From: an uncultured Oscillospiraceae bacterium
Lineage (GTDB): Bacteria; Bacillota; Clostridia; Oscillospirales; Oscillospiraceae
Direction of reading: 5' to 3'
DNA length: 64,000 bases
Assembly (NCBI GenBank): GCA_947632175.1
Contig: CANROC010000002.1
Location: 1 to 64,000, forward strand
Part shown: one piece after another, positions 16,149 through 27,040 of the stretch
How positions within the stretch are numbered: the stretch's first letter is position 1
Layout: every line of letters begins with the position of its first letter
Notes under the pieces: generated by a model
Told to the model about the DNA's origin: nothing
What the model saw: the letters and a program-made list of their open reading frames with translations, nothing else
Database searches by the model: none
Made by a program: the position numbers and the translations under genes

Positions 16149-16769
16149 TCAGTGGATGAAGTTCGTGTTGACCCGCGGCTCCAGCGCCGGGACGTGAATG
16201 CCGGCGGCCTTTCCGGCCTCGATGCACTTTATAAGCCACGCCAGGTTCCGTCCCAGGTGGCGCATGATTTGGAGGCCCTCCAAATCTTGGGCGACCTCCT
16301 CCGGGGTGTTGCCGTGGACCATGGGCCAGTACTGGCTGGTGGCGATGGGCATCCCGTTGATGTAGAAATACTTATTAAGCTGGTCAAGGGCGGCGGTGGT
16401 GCCGCCCCGGCGGGCGGAGACGACGCCGGCGGCGGGCTTGCCCCGCAGCTTTCCGCCGGCGGAGTAGAAGACGCGGTCCATGAACCCGGTCATGGACCCG
16501 CCCATGGCGGCATAGTGGACCGGGGAGCCGAAGACGAAGCCGTCATACTCACCGCACATCTCCGTAAACTCCGCCACTGGCCCGCCGAAGACGCATTTGC
16601 CCGCCTTGCGGCAGCCGCCGCAGCCGATGCACCCGCCCAAGGGCTTATTGCCGATCCAGAAATTCTCCGCGCCGATGCCCTCCCCCTCCAGGGCCTCGGC
16701 CACTTCCTTAAGCGCCGCGGCGGTACAGCCATACTCATGGGGGGAGCCGTTGACAAGCAGGACCTTCAT
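16149..16769 (-). CDS. NADPH-dependent FMN reductase / iron-sulfur flavoprotein family
   Basis: 206 residues with a flavodoxin-like fold. The N-terminal phosphate-binding loop is KVLLVNGSPHEYGCT. A cysteine cluster CIGCGGCRKAGKC (about 47-59) matches the iron-sulfur flavoprotein type, whose compact Cys motif binds a 4Fe-4S cluster. GFVFGSPVHYAAMGGSMTGF is the usual FMN-binding loop. It moves electrons between a donor and unknown substrates. It starts 24 bp after the aldo/keto reductase stop, so the two form a redox operon. Confidence 0.88.
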   Translation of the reverse strand: MKVLLVNGSPHEYGCTAAALKEVAEALEGEGIGAENFWIGNKPLGGCIGCGGCRKAGKCVFGGPVAEFTEMCGEYDGFVFGSPVHYAAMGGSMTGFMDRVFYSAGGKLRGKPAAGVVSARRGGTTAALDQLNKYFYINGMPIATSQYWPMVHGNTPEEVAQDLEGLQIMRHLGRNLAWLIKCIEAGKAAGIHVPALEPRVNTNFIH

Positions 16770-16793
16770 ACGATCACCTCAAAATCGATATAA

Positions 16794-17915
16794 TCAGTTT
16801 TCAAAGGCCGCGGCGGCGTCCGCCAGGGCCTTCACCACGCCCAGATGCTGGGGACACGCGCCCTCGCACTGGCGGCAGGCGACGCAGTCGGAGGCTTTGG
16901 CGTGGTCTTTCACAAATTCCTGGTACTTCTCCTTGCCCGGGTCGCGCCAGGCACGGAGGAGCTTGGCCTTGGCGCTTTCATTGTACATGGCCAGGATCGT
17001 GGGAATGTCGATGCCCATGGGGCACCCCTCGGTGCAGTAGCGGCAGGCGGTACAGGGCACGGCGGTGTAGTTGTTGATGATATCCGCGCACCGCGCGAGC
17101 ATGGCCCGCTCGTCCTCCGTGAGGGGCTTGAAGTCGGCCATGAAGGTCGTATTGTCCTCCATCTGGGCCATGTTGCTCATGCCGGAGAGGACCACATGGA
17201 CCTCCGGCAGGCTGGCGGCGAAGCGCACGGCCCAGGAGGCGACGGAGGCCTCCGGGTCGGCGGCCTTCAAAAGCGCCTCGGCGTCCGCCGGGAGCTGTGC
17301 CAGGGCCCCGCCCTTCACCGGCTCCATGACGATGACCTTCTTCCCGTGGCGGACGGCGGTCTCATAGCAGAGCCGGGACTGGACGCGCTCGGATTCCCAA
17401 TCCAGATAGTTGAGCTGGAGCTGGACGAACTCCGTCTCCGGGTGCTCCGTCAACAGCTTGTCAAGGAAACCGGCGTTGTCGTGGAAGGAGAAGCCGATGT
17501 GGCGGATCTTCCCCTCCTCCTTGAGCCTCCGGGCAAAGCCAAAGGAATCGAGACGCTCCACCGTCTCATACACGCGCCCGTTCATATTATGCAGGAGGTA
17601 GTAATCGAAAAACTCCACGCCGCACTTTTGGCGCTGTTCCTCAAAAATCCGCTCCTGGTCCCCCTCCTCCTTCAGCGCCATGGTGGGCAGCTTCGTGGTG
17701 AGGGTAAAGGCGTCCCGGGGATGGCGCTTCACCAGCGCCTCCCGGATGGCGATCTCGCTTTGGTGGTCGTGGTACATCCAGGCGGTGTCGAAGTATGTAT
17801 ACCCGCGCTCCAGGAACGTGTCCACCATGCGCTCAAGCTCACGCATATCGATGCTCTTGGGGTCTTGACTGTCCGTCACGGGCAGGCGCATAAGGCCAAA
17901 TCCCAGTTTCTTCAT
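16794..17915 (-). CDS. Aldo/keto reductase with C-terminal ferredoxin-like 4Fe-4S domain
   Basis: 373 residues. Residues 1-270 are an AKR barrel: RLPVTD...MRELERMVDTFLERGYTYFDTAWMY, with Asp and Tyr of the active site in YFDTAWMY and the Lys in LTTKLP. The C-terminal part has two cysteine clusters, CTACRYCTEGCP (about 285-296) and CVACRQCEGACP (about 346-357), typical of the Fe-S AKR subfamily common in anaerobes. Likely an NAD(P)H- or ferredoxin-linked carbonyl reductase. It starts at ATG 17915 after AAGGAGG, with a promoter at 17949. The flavoprotein downstream may be its electron partner (inference). Confidence 0.92.
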   Translation of the reverse strand: MKKLGFGLMRLPVTDSQDPKSIDMRELERMVDTFLERGYTYFDTAWMYHDHQSEIAIREALVKRHPRDAFTLTTKLPTMALKEEGDQERIFEEQRQKCGVEFFDYYLLHNMNGRVYETVERLDSFGFARRLKEEGKIRHIGFSFHDNAGFLDKLLTEHPETEFVQLQLNYLDWESERVQSRLCYETAVRHGKKVIVMEPVKGGALAQLPADAEALLKAADPEASVASWAVRFAASLPEVHVVLSGMSNMAQMEDNTTFMADFKPLTEDERAMLARCADIINNYTAVPCTACRYCTEGCPMGIDIPTILAMYNESAKAKLLRAWRDPGKEKYQEFVKDHAKASDCVACRQCEGACPQHLGVVKALADAAAAFEN

Positions 17916-17948
17916 AACGGTACCTCCTTTTGGGTTTCATTGTTATCT

Positions 17949-17977
17949 ATTATAGCGTTTTCGGCCCGTTTTGGCAA
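17949..17977 (-). promoter_or_regulatory. Sigma-A promoter of the aldo/keto reductase operon
   Basis: TTGCCA (17972-17977), 17 bp, TATAAT (17949-17954) on the minus strand, just upstream of the AAGGAGG site. Confidence 0.7.
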
Positions 17978-18047
17978 GGAAATCGTGAAAAGTCCGCAAT
18001 TTTTTCATGCTTTTTTGAAAATTTCTCTTACATCTGGTCAAGAATTA

Positions 18048-18056
18048 TGATATAAT
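18048..18056 (+). promoter_or_regulatory. Extended -10 promoter of the CarD gene
   Basis: TGATATAAT at 18048-18056 has the TGn extension; no good -35 box is seen. It is about 65 bp upstream of the chosen start. Confidence 0.5.
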
Positions 18057-18122
18057 GCTGTTAGAGGAAAAATATCCGCGTGAAGTTATTTTCCGGCGTG
18101 AGTTTTTGGGAGCGTGCGACAG

Positions 18123-18650
18123 ATGTTTGACATGGGAGATTATATCATATACGGCGGCGAGGGGGTCTGTGTCGTGGAGGACATCGGCTGTCCCAACGTC
18201 TCCGGTGCCAATAAGGACAGGCTCTACTACACCCTGTCCCCCCTCTACCGCACGGGGCGGGTCTTCGCCCCGGTGGATTCCCCTGTGTTCATGCGCCCCG
18301 TCATCTCCCGGGACGAGGCCATCGAGCTCATCCGCTCCATGCCTGGTGTGGAGGGAGAGCTTTACGAAAATTCCAACCTGCGCTTCCTCACGGAGCACTA
18401 CCAGCAGGCCATCCAGACCTACGACTGCACCGGCCTTGTGAAGCTCATCAAGGACGTCTACTTAAAGCGCGCCCACGTCAACGCCCAGGGCAAAAAGCTG
18501 GGCCAGATCGACGAACGCTACATGAAGCGCGCCGAGGATATGCTCTACGGCGAGCTTGCCGTTGCCCTGGACATCGACCGCCGCGAGGTAGACGCCTACA
18601 TCAAAAACGCCCTGGCCCTCATCGAAGCCGGGGAGGAATTTAACGGATAA
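18123..18650 (+). CDS. CarD-family transcription regulator
   Basis: 175 residues from ATG 18123. The N-terminal third is the RNA-polymerase-interacting CarD/TRCF-RID domain (MFDMGDYIIYGGEGVCVVED), followed by the helical C-terminal domain (AEDMLYGELAVALDIDRREV). CarD-type proteins bind RNA polymerase beta and stabilise or tune open complexes at promoters. ATG 18123 has GGGAG about 10 bp upstream; a GTG at 18114 is possible but has no spacing for a ribosome site. Single gene with its own promoter and terminator. Confidence 0.85.
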   Translation: MFDMGDYIIYGGEGVCVVEDIGCPNVSGANKDRLYYTLSPLYRTGRVFAPVDSPVFMRPVISRDEAIELIRSMPGVEGELYENSNLRFLTEHYQQAIQTYDCTGLVKLIKDVYLKRAHVNAQGKKLGQIDERYMKRAEDMLYGELAVALDIDRREVDAYIKNALALIEAGEEFNG

Positions 18651-18654
18651 ACAA

Positions 18655-18683
18655 CGGGCGGGTTCCAAACCCGCCCGCTTTTT
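18655..18683 (+). terminator. Rho-independent terminator of the CarD gene
   Basis: CGGGCGGGT and ACCCGCCCG arms followed by CTTTTTG, directly after the CarD stop. Confidence 0.8.
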
Positions 18684-18689
18684 GCCTCC

Positions 18690-19885
18690 CTTGGGGGAGG
18701 TGGCGCGCAGCGCCGGAAGCGTGGCGCCGGAAAAAAGGTTTGCGGCTTGCGCCGCATTTTTTTATTCCCACCCGCCTCCGCCGCCGCCACCACCGGCTTG
18801 CGTTATCCGCCGTAGGGGTCGCCGTCCACGGCGACCCGCCCGTCGATTATTAACCCGCATCGAACACCGCCGTACGGGCCGCATCTCCACGCTAAGAGCC
18901 GCCGCTTCGCGGCGGTTGCGCTCGTGATGCGCGCCTGCGGGCGCAGGCCCACGGCGGCCCTTTCCGCCTCGATAACCACCAATTTCCGTTTTATCGAAAC
19001 CGCCCCCGTCACGCAACGTAGCCACGGGCGGACACATGGGTCCGCCCCTACGGGGAATGTGGGAGGTTATCCCATTCAACCGACGCCAGAAGTCATCGCA
19101 ACGCGGGTCGCCGAGGACGGCGACCCCTACGGCGTAAATAGGGCGGATTTGTTTTATCGGGACCGTTCTGTCATCCCACGCTCGCTGCCCCCCTGCCCCC
19201 CTCCTACGAGGAGGGGGCACCGAGACGGGGGCGAGTGCGAATTGTCGGAACCGTTTCGACAACACACCAAGTAGGGGCCGCCACTCCTGGCGGCCCGCAC
19301 GCAGTAAGTTTCGTTTACCGGAAACATCAGTTACGCTCCACGGGCTCGAATACCCCGCCGCCGCGGCGGCACCCCTTTTTCCGAAAAAGGGGTCAAGGAG
19401 AATAAGGATGCGGCTTCGCCGCGTTTATATTCAATTGCGCCTCCGGCGCAATAAAATCGAGCCTGCGCCGCAGGCGCAAACCTTTTAAAAAGCCCCCTCC
19501 TCGTAGGAGGGGGGGCAGGGGGCAGCGAGCGTGGGATGACAGACTGGTCCCGATGAATGTACCCGCCAAAGCCCCTCCCTCCGGGAGGGGTGGCCGCGCG
19601 TAGCGCCGGCCAGGGTGGGGGCGTCTATCGAACCGCTCTGAAACCTCAACCTTCGATTCCTCAGTCGCTTCGCGACAGCTCGTCTCCGCGCTAAGAGCCG
19701 CCGCTGCGCGGCGGTTGCGCTCGTGATGCGCGCCTGCGGGCGCAGCCTTTACGAAAGGGAGCCTCAAAAAGGTTGCGGCGCTACGCGCCGCCTTTATAAA
19801 AAACAGCGCCGCAGGCGCAAACCTTTTTCGCTCCCCACCTCGTAGGATGGGAGGACAGCGAGCGTGGGATGCCAGACCGCCCTCT
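18690..19885. repeat. Non-coding mosaic of GC-rich hairpin repeats, block 2
   Basis: About 1.2 kb without a supported gene. It contains the same modules as block 1 in mixed orientation: the GGGTCGCC dyad (about 18815, 19105), the GGGCGGACACATGGGTCCGCCC dyad (19025-19050), the CCTCCTACGAGGAGG dyad (about 19198 plus, about 19495 minus), the CCCCTCCCTCCGGGAGGGG dyad (about 19570, reversed) and degenerate GCGCCGCAGGCGC hairpins (about 19440-19480, 19780-19825). An extra module with GCGCTAAGAGCCGCCGC occurs at about 18890 and 19688. Open frames read through these repeats and are not believable proteins. Confidence 0.8.
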
Positions 19886-19920
19886 CAAAAAACCGGGCGG
19901 GTTTCCTCTCCCGCCCGGGC
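19886..19920 (-). terminator. Rho-independent terminator of the SLOG-family gene
   Basis: CCGGGCGGG and CCCGCCCGG arms followed on the minus strand by TTTTTTGAG, two bases past the stop codon region. Confidence 0.75.
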
Positions 19921-19921
19921 T

Positions 19922-20428
19922 CTATTCCTCCCCCGTCTCCTCAACGGGGATCTCCACGACCTCCTTGCCCATGCTTTTGGCGTAGTGTACCGTCTGCATG
20001 GTGCCGCCGGGCTTGCCATCGAAGACGGCGATGAGGAGCTGCGCGGCGTCCACCATGTACCGGTTGCGCCGGAGCATACATTCGGGCGTATAGTCCCGGG
20101 AGATCACTGTCTGGCGGTCGCACTGGTGGAGGATATAGTAATACCGCTCCCGGTCCTCCCGGCTCCAGCTCCCCGACTGCGTCTCGCAGGGGATCGCCGC
20201 CTCCAGCGTGATGTCCGGGTACTCGTCCCGGAGTGCCAGCACCGCCTCGGCAAAGTACGTGTCGCACCCCTTGGCCATCCCGCAGATAAAGTGCCGCGCC
20301 CCGGCGTTGTAGACCGCCTCCACCGCGTCGCTGATGCGCCTTTTCAGCGCCACGCACCGCTCGTCCCGTTCGTCATACCGCCACGGCAGCTTCTCCGGCC
20401 TGTACCCCGTAAACGCGCAAGCCTCCAT
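19922..20428 (-). CDS. SLOG-family (YpsA/DUF1273-like) nucleotide-sensing protein
   Basis: 168 residues. The N-terminus ACAFTGYRPEKLPW and the ARHFICGMAKGCDTYFAEAV segment (about 47-66) are the marks of the YpsA/DUF1273 branch of the SLOG (SMF/DprA-LOG) superfamily, predicted to bind nucleotide-derived ligands. The rest (ERYYYILHQCD...RRNRYMVDAAQLLIAVFDGK...GTMQTVHYAKSMGKEV) fits the Rossmann-like fold, with an FDG near the end. In other bacteria YpsA affects cell division; here the role is not known. It starts after GGAGGGAGCGGAG and has its own terminator. It lies between a repeat block and the exonuclease gene. Confidence 0.8.
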   Translation of the reverse strand: MEACAFTGYRPEKLPWRYDERDERCVALKRRISDAVEAVYNAGARHFICGMAKGCDTYFAEAVLALRDEYPDITLEAAIPCETQSGSWSREDRERYYYILHQCDRQTVISRDYTPECMLRRNRYMVDAAQLLIAVFDGKPGGTMQTVHYAKSMGKEVVEIPVEETGEE

Positions 20429-20512
20429 CTCCGCTCCCTCCTTTCCTGCTCCCCATTTTAATCCCTCTCCCCCGAAAAATCAACCACCCCGCCACATTCT
20501 CCGCCGCTCGTC

Positions 20513-20570
20513 AAAACATCAGAAGGCCGCCCGAAAGCCATGACGCTTTCCCGGCGGTCTTCCTGATGTT
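20513..20570 (-). terminator. Long-stem terminator of the exonuclease gene
   Basis: A stem of about 24 bp with few mismatches (20515-20538 against 20545-20570), followed on the minus strand by TTTTGACG. Its first arm overlaps the gene's stop codon. Confidence 0.75.
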
Positions 20571-21492
20571 ATTTTCTTCTCCTCTTCCTTCGCTTCCTCA
20601 GGCACGCCACGTGCTCGCCGCGCTGGGCGGCGCGGAGGCGGCCCAGGTTGGAGGGGGTGGCCGGGAGGGTGTCGTTGTACGTCCAAAAGGCGCCGTCCGG
20701 CTGGCGCGTCAGTCGCAGCCGGCGCAAAACGGGACCGTGCTGGGGGCAGCTCGCCTCACCGTAAAAGATGTCTCCTCCGGCGCCGTACCACTCCCCCACC
20801 CGCTCCACATGCCGGCACACCGGACAGACGGCGCGGCGGGAGCCCAGGTTGTTGAGGGCCTGTTCCCTGGTCTTGAAGGGCCCCATGCGGGTCTGGTTCT
20901 TCTTGGCCGGCTTCGGTTTGATGATCGGATGCATGTCCTTATTGGTGATGGCGCACAGGGACTCCCTGACGGCCTCCTGCGTGACGAACCCGGCCACCAG
21001 GCACGTATACGCCGCGTCGTTGAGGGCGTTGTGGAAAGTGAACGTGTCCGGGATGCGGCAATAGTCCACCGCGTGGAAGAGGGGGAAGACGTTTGTCTCC
21101 CCCAGCGTCCTGCCGAAAGCGGCCTGGACGTCCAGATATGTATCGGGCAGCTTGATGTCGATGCCCCAATAGACGGCGTTCCGGACCAGGATCCTGAAGT
21201 CGTCCCGGCCCCACTCGGCAAAGCGCGTCTCCCCGGCGCACCAATCAAGGAACAGCTCCAGCGCCTCGGAAAAGCTCACATGGCTCTTCACGCTGGCCTC
21301 CAGCTCCGGCAGGACCCGCGCCCCCGGCGAAAAGCGCTTTTGCACCTTGGGCCGGATGAAGACGTTGAAAGTGTCCGTGATGGGCCCGCCCAGCCTGTCG
21401 CACCGCACCGCGCCAATCTGCAGGATCTCCTCCAGCTTCTCGCCGTACATGCCGCTGTTAAATTCCAGATCCAAAAAGATAACCGGGCCCAC
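20569..21492 (-). CDS. DEDDh-family 3'-5' exonuclease with basic, Cys-rich tail
   Basis: 307 residues. The exonuclease fold starts directly with the ExoI motif (FLDLEFNSGMYG, Asp8 and Glu10). ExoII Asp is probably in AEWGRDDFRIL, and the ExoIII His/Asp lie in FHNALNDAAYT (about 166-176). Similar stand-alone domains occur in DnaQ/ExoX-like and KapD-like proteins. Residues about 225-307 add a possible zinc ribbon (CPVCRH...CPQHG) and a highly basic end (KRRKRRRK). The GTG start at 21492 follows GGGGGG; no better start is available. The substrate is unknown; trimming of DNA or RNA ends is expected. Confidence 0.75.
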   Translation of the reverse strand: MGPVIFLDLEFNSGMYGEKLEEILQIGAVRCDRLGGPITDTFNVFIRPKVQKRFSPGARVLPELEASVKSHVSFSEALELFLDWCAGETRFAEWGRDDFRILVRNAVYWGIDIKLPDTYLDVQAAFGRTLGETNVFPLFHAVDYCRIPDTFTFHNALNDAAYTCLVAGFVTQEAVRESLCAITNKDMHPIIKPKPAKKNQTRMGPFKTREQALNNLGSRRAVCPVCRHVERVGEWYGAGGDIFYGEASCPQHGPVLRRLRLTRQPDGAFWTYNDTLPATPSNLGRLRAAQRGEHVACLRKRRKRRRK

Positions 21493-21523
21493 CCCCCAGC
21501 CGGCAAAGCGGCCATTTTCGTCA

Positions 21524-21551
21524 CGTTCCCTGCCGTTGCCGGCAGGGAACG
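21524..21551. terminator. Perfect 12-bp stem palindrome between ftsH and the exonuclease
   Basis: CGTTCCCTGCCG and CGGCAGGGAACG arms are exactly complementary around a 4-base loop, but no T tract follows in the direction of transcription. Possibly an mRNA-stabilising or partial terminator structure. Confidence 0.5.
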
Positions 21552-21582
21552 ATCCGTCGATTGCTTTATTTCAGACGGGCCC

Positions 21583-23616
<2,034 letters not shown>

Positions 23617-23655
23617 CGATTCGTCACTTCACTTTCCTGCTGGAAAATAGTTGGT

Positions 23656-24195
23656 TCAGGCGTATATCTCGCTCTTTAGCACGCCTATGTACGGCAGATT
23701 CCGGTACCGCTCGGCGTAATCGAGCCCGTACCCCACGATGAAGGCGTCCGGACACTCAAACCCCACGTAATCGGCGTGGATGTCCGCCCTGCGCCGCGCC
23801 GGCTTATCGAGGAGCGTGCAGATGCGCACGGAGGCGGGCTTGCGCGCCTCGATGTACTTCTTGAGATACGAGAGCGTCACGCCGGAGTCCAGGATGTCCT
23901 CGATGAGGATGATGTGCCGCCCCTCCACGCTGTAGCTCAGGTCCTTGTTGATCTTCACCGCCCCGGTGGTGGTGGTGCCGGACCCGTAAGAGGACACCGC
24001 CATGAAGTCGATGTCGCAGTAAAGGTCCACGGCCCGCATGAGGTCCGCCATAAAGACGAAAGACCCCTTCAGCACCCCCACGAACAGCGGGTCGCGCCCC
24101 TCGTAATCTCTGGTGATCTGCGCCCCGATCTCCCGGACCTTCTGCTGAAGCTCCTCCCCGGAGAAAAAGACGCGGTCGATATCCTTTTCAAGCAT
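23656..24195 (-). CDS. hpt: Hypoxanthine phosphoribosyltransferase
   Basis: 179 residues, the usual length. It salvages hypoxanthine and guanine with PRPP. Motifs: [20 protein letters not shown] (substrate loop), [15 protein letters not shown] (flexible loop) and the PRPP-binding [16 protein letters not shown] (acidic pair ED followed by D-SG-T). [28 protein letters not shown] is the typical purine-binding end. ATG 24195 overlaps the end of tilS by 8 bp, so the two genes are co-translated. Confidence 0.95.
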   Translation of the reverse strand: MLEKDIDRVFFSGEELQQKVREIGAQITRDYEGRDPLFVGVLKGSFVFMADLMRAVDLYCDIDFMAVSSYGSGTTTTGAVKINKDLSYSVEGRHIILIEDILDSGVTLSYLKKYIEARKPASVRICTLLDKPARRRADIHADYVGFECPDAFIVGYGLDYAERYRNLPYIGVLKSEIYA

Positions 24196-25528
24196 GTTTC
24201 GTTCTCTCCTCTATTTTGATGATGATCGCCGGAGCTCCCTCCTCCGGCCGGTAATCCCGGTCCATCCCCACGCCGTACACGGCGATGACGCCGCGCCCGT
24301 CCGCGATCACCGGCAAAAGCGCCCGCCGCGCCCGTGGGATCTTCCGATCAATGAGAAGCTTCTTGAGGCTTCGGCTCATGCCGCCGAGCCTGATGGCGTC
24401 CCCGGTCCGCCGGGGCCTCACCGTCAGCTTCCCCACAATTTTATCCCATTTGATAGGAAAAGTAGTTAAGGAATTGTAAATCCCGCCTTGAAAAACGGTT
24501 TTTTCGCCGGATACGATCAACTCGGCCTCCTCTATTATAACAGCCTTGTCAAGAGGCGCGTCAAAGGGCTGGAAGGAGCTTTCCTCCTCTCCCCCGTCCA
24601 CGACGATCCGCCCGTACTCCCGCCGGAGCCCCATCCCCGGAAGCGACACCCGCGCCGAGGGGTCCTTCGACCCCGCCAGCGCCAGCACCGCCTCCACATG
24701 GGCCCGCTCCAGCTCACGGTGGCAAAAGCGCCGCACGGCGCGCGCCGCCACGGGCCGGGGAAGCGCCAGCAGCGCCCCGCAGTCCAGCGTCCCCTCCTCC
24801 TGGCCGGCCAGGAACTCTCTCGCCAGCCCCTCCAAAACCGCCTCGTCCTCCCGCAAAAGCGCCGTCATGTCCGTGACCCTCAGCGCCGGGTTGAGCTCCC
24901 GGAGCACCGGGACCACCCGGTGCCGCAGGATGTTCCGCGTACACCCGTCCTCCAGATTCGTGGAGTCCTCCCGGTGGGCCACCCCGTTTTCCTCGTTATA
25001 CGCCTGGATCTCGGCCCTGGTGACGCCGAGAAGCGGCCTTATGAGCTTCCCCCACACCGGCGGGATGCCCCCCAGCCCCCGGAGCCCCGTGCCCCGCGTA
25101 AGGCGCATGAGCACCGTCTCCAGGTCGTCGTCGGCGTTGTGCGCCACCGCCACCTGGCTTAAGCGGAGCTCCCCGGCGGTCCTGAAAAAGAAAGCGTAGC
25201 GCAGCTCCCGCGCCGTCTCCTCGATGCCTTTTTTCCGCCTCGCGGCCTCGGCGGCCACGTCCCCCGCGCCCACGGTCAAGGGCACGCCCAGATGATCGCA
25301 GGCCTCCCGGACGAAGGCCTCGTCCCCGTCGGACTCCGCCCCCCGGAGCCTGTGGTTGAAGTGCGCCGCGTGGAGCGTGAACCCCATGGGACCGGAGAGC
25401 TTATAAAGCGCGTCCAGCAGACACATGGAATCCGTCCCGCCGGAGACGCACACAAGCACGCTCCCGCCCTCGGGGATCATACGGTATTCTTGACAAAAAC
25501 GCCTGATTTCAAAAAGCAGTTCACTCAT
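24188..25528 (-). CDS. tilS: tRNA(Ile)-lysidine synthase
   Basis: 446 residues, full length for TilS. It attaches lysine to C34 of the AUA-reading tRNA(Ile), using ATP. The PP-loop motif is [15 protein letters not shown] (near 28-42), followed by [43 protein letters not shown] and [16 protein letters not shown]. The C-terminal TilS domain ends with [20 protein letters not shown]. It starts at ATG 25528, overlapping the end of dnaB by 8 bp. Confidence 0.96.
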   Translation of the reverse strand: MSELLFEIRRFCQEYRMIPEGGSVLVCVSGGTDSMCLLDALYKLSGPMGFTLHAAHFNHRLRGAESDGDEAFVREACDHLGVPLTVGAGDVAAEAARRKKGIEETARELRYAFFFRTAGELRLSQVAVAHNADDDLETVLMRLTRGTGLRGLGGIPPVWGKLIRPLLGVTRAEIQAYNEENGVAHREDSTNLEDGCTRNILRHRVVPVLRELNPALRVTDMTALLREDEAVLEGLAREFLAGQEEGTLDCGALLALPRPVAARAVRRFCHRELERAHVEAVLALAGSKDPSARVSLPGMGLRREYGRIVVDGGEEESSFQPFDAPLDKAVIIEEAELIVSGEKTVFQGGIYNSLTTFPIKWDKIVGKLTVRPRRTGDAIRLGGMSRSLKKLLIDRKIPRARRALLPVIADGRGVIAVYGVGMDRDYRPEEGAPAIIIKIEERTKHA

Positions 25529-26864
25529 CGTGTCTCCGGTCGATGGAGGCGAAGGACGCGAACTCCGGCATCCATCGAAGCTCGATGGTGCCCGTCTCGC
25601 CCCGGCGGTTTTTGAGGATGATGCACTCGGCCACGTTGGGCCGCTCGGATTCCTTGTTGTAGTAGTCGTCCCGGTAGAGCGCCAGCACGATATCCGCGTC
25701 CTGCTCGATAGCGCCGGATTCCCGGAGGTCCGAGAGCATGGGCCGCTTATCGGACCTTGCCTCGTTGGCGCGGGAAAGCTGTGAGGCGCAGATGACGGGG
25801 ACGTTCAGCTCCTTGGCCATGATCTTCATCATGCGGCTGATGTCGGAGACGATCTGCGTCCTGTTCTCCCCGTAAAGCTTGGCGCTCCCGCCGGAGGACT
25901 GCATGAGCTGGAGGTAGTCGATGACCACCAGCCCCAGATTCTTCACCCGCCGGCAGGCGGCGTTGATGTCCGCCACCGTCAGCATGGGGTTGTCGTCCAG
26001 CCTTATGTCCATCCCGCCGATGGAGACGGAGGCGTCGGCGATGCGCCGCCAGTCGTCCTCGGTGAGCGCCCCGGACTGGAGCTTCTTCCGGTCCACCTGG
26101 GCCTCGCTGGAGAGAAGCGACATGCAAAGCTGCTCCCGGCTCATCTCCAATGAGAACACGGCCACCGTCTTTCCGGAGGTCCTGGCCACGTTGAGGGCGA
26201 TGTTCAGGGCGATGGTGGTCTTGCCCATACCGGGCCGCGCCGCCACCAGGATGAGGTCTGATTTATTGAGCCCCATCATGGCGTTGTCCAGGTCGTAAAA
26301 CCCCGTGGACAGCCCCGGGATGCGGTTCCCGCTCTTGGCGGCCTCCTGGAGCTGGTTGTAGACGTCCACCAGCACCTTGGAGACGCTCTCCAGGCCCCCC
26401 ACCGTCCGTCCCTGACGGATGGCGTAGATCTTCTGCTCCGCCAGCTCCAGGATGTCGTCCGCCGACCCCTGGGAGGCCATGGCCAACTCATTGATTTCCC
26501 CGCCGGTGTCCGCCACCCGGCGCAAAAGCGCCTTGTCCCGGACAATGGCGGCGTAGTCCATGACGTTGCGCGCCGTGGGCGTGATCTCCATGAGCTTCAG
26601 GATGTAGTCCTTCGTCCCGTCGGAGTACGCCCCCACCTTCCTCAGCTCATCGATGACCGTCACCGGGTCGATGGTCTGAGAGAAGTTGAACATGGAGTAA
26701 ATGGCCTCGAAGATGCTCCTGTTCACATCGGAAAAGAAGTCCTCGGCCTTCAAAAACCCCACCACGTCCGCCACGCACCGGGCGTCGATGAGCATGGAGC
26801 CCAGCACCGACTGCTCCGCCTCCACGCTCTGCGGCATCTGCCGGGGATCGAGAATGTCGGGCAT
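25521..26864 (-). CDS. dnaB: Replicative DNA helicase DnaB
   Basis: 447 residues. The N-terminal primase-interacting domain (MPQSVEAEQSVLGSMLIDAR) is followed by the RecA-like helicase core: Walker A VAARPGMGKTTIALN (about 205-219), FSLEMSREQL, Walker B LVVIDYLQLM and the SQLSRANEARSDKRPMLSDL and ESGAIEQDADIV motifs. No intein is visible. The ribosome site AAAGGAGGG lies at the very edge of the mobile repeat at 26881, which separates it from rplI. Confidence 0.97.
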   Translation of the reverse strand: MPDILDPRQMPQSVEAEQSVLGSMLIDARCVADVVGFLKAEDFFSDVNRSIFEAIYSMFNFSQTIDPVTVIDELRKVGAYSDGTKDYILKLMEITPTARNVMDYAAIVRDKALLRRVADTGGEINELAMASQGSADDILELAEQKIYAIRQGRTVGGLESVSKVLVDVYNQLQEAAKSGNRIPGLSTGFYDLDNAMMGLNKSDLILVAARPGMGKTTIALNIALNVARTSGKTVAVFSLEMSREQLCMSLLSSEAQVDRKKLQSGALTEDDWRRIADASVSIGGMDIRLDDNPMLTVADINAACRRVKNLGLVVIDYLQLMQSSGGSAKLYGENRTQIVSDISRMMKIMAKELNVPVICASQLSRANEARSDKRPMLSDLRESGAIEQDADIVLALYRDDYYNKESERPNVAECIILKNRRGETGTIELRWMPEFASFASIDRRHDE

Positions 26865-26880
26865 ACAAAGCCCTCCTTTA

Positions 26881-27040
26881 TACTAATATCTAATTAAAAT
26901 AAGCCATTCGCGACGGTCTTTTTCGCGTCATGCGGCGTCAGCCGCCTTGGAAATACCAAAGGGTATTCCCTGCGGCGTCTTCCTTGCCTGACGCGAAAAA
27001 TCCTCGCCGCTCGGTGTCTTCTTTTAAATAGATATTAGTA
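26881..27040. mobile_element. MITE-like 160-bp element with 20-bp terminal inverted repeats
   Basis: Terminal repeats TACTAATATCTAATTAAAAT (26881-26900) and its near-exact complement (27021-27040; 18 of 20 positions pair) bound an element that carries no gene. Inside, TTTTTCGCGTCA and TGACGCGAAAAA form a nested inverted pair. TTA lies on both sides (26878-26880 and 27041-27043), a plausible 3-bp target duplication; the right TTA is the stop codon of rplI read on the minus strand. The left edge stops just before the dnaB ribosome site, so the rplI-dnaB operon structure is kept. A folded-RNA role is possible since it lies within the transcript. Confidence 0.65.

Noticed and set aside
16845-18050. 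401-codon plus-strand frame opposite the aldo/keto reductase
   Set aside because: Antisense shadow.
18690-19885. Frames in repeat block 2
   Set aside because: Same repeat-derived peptides as in block 1; no promoter or ribosome site.
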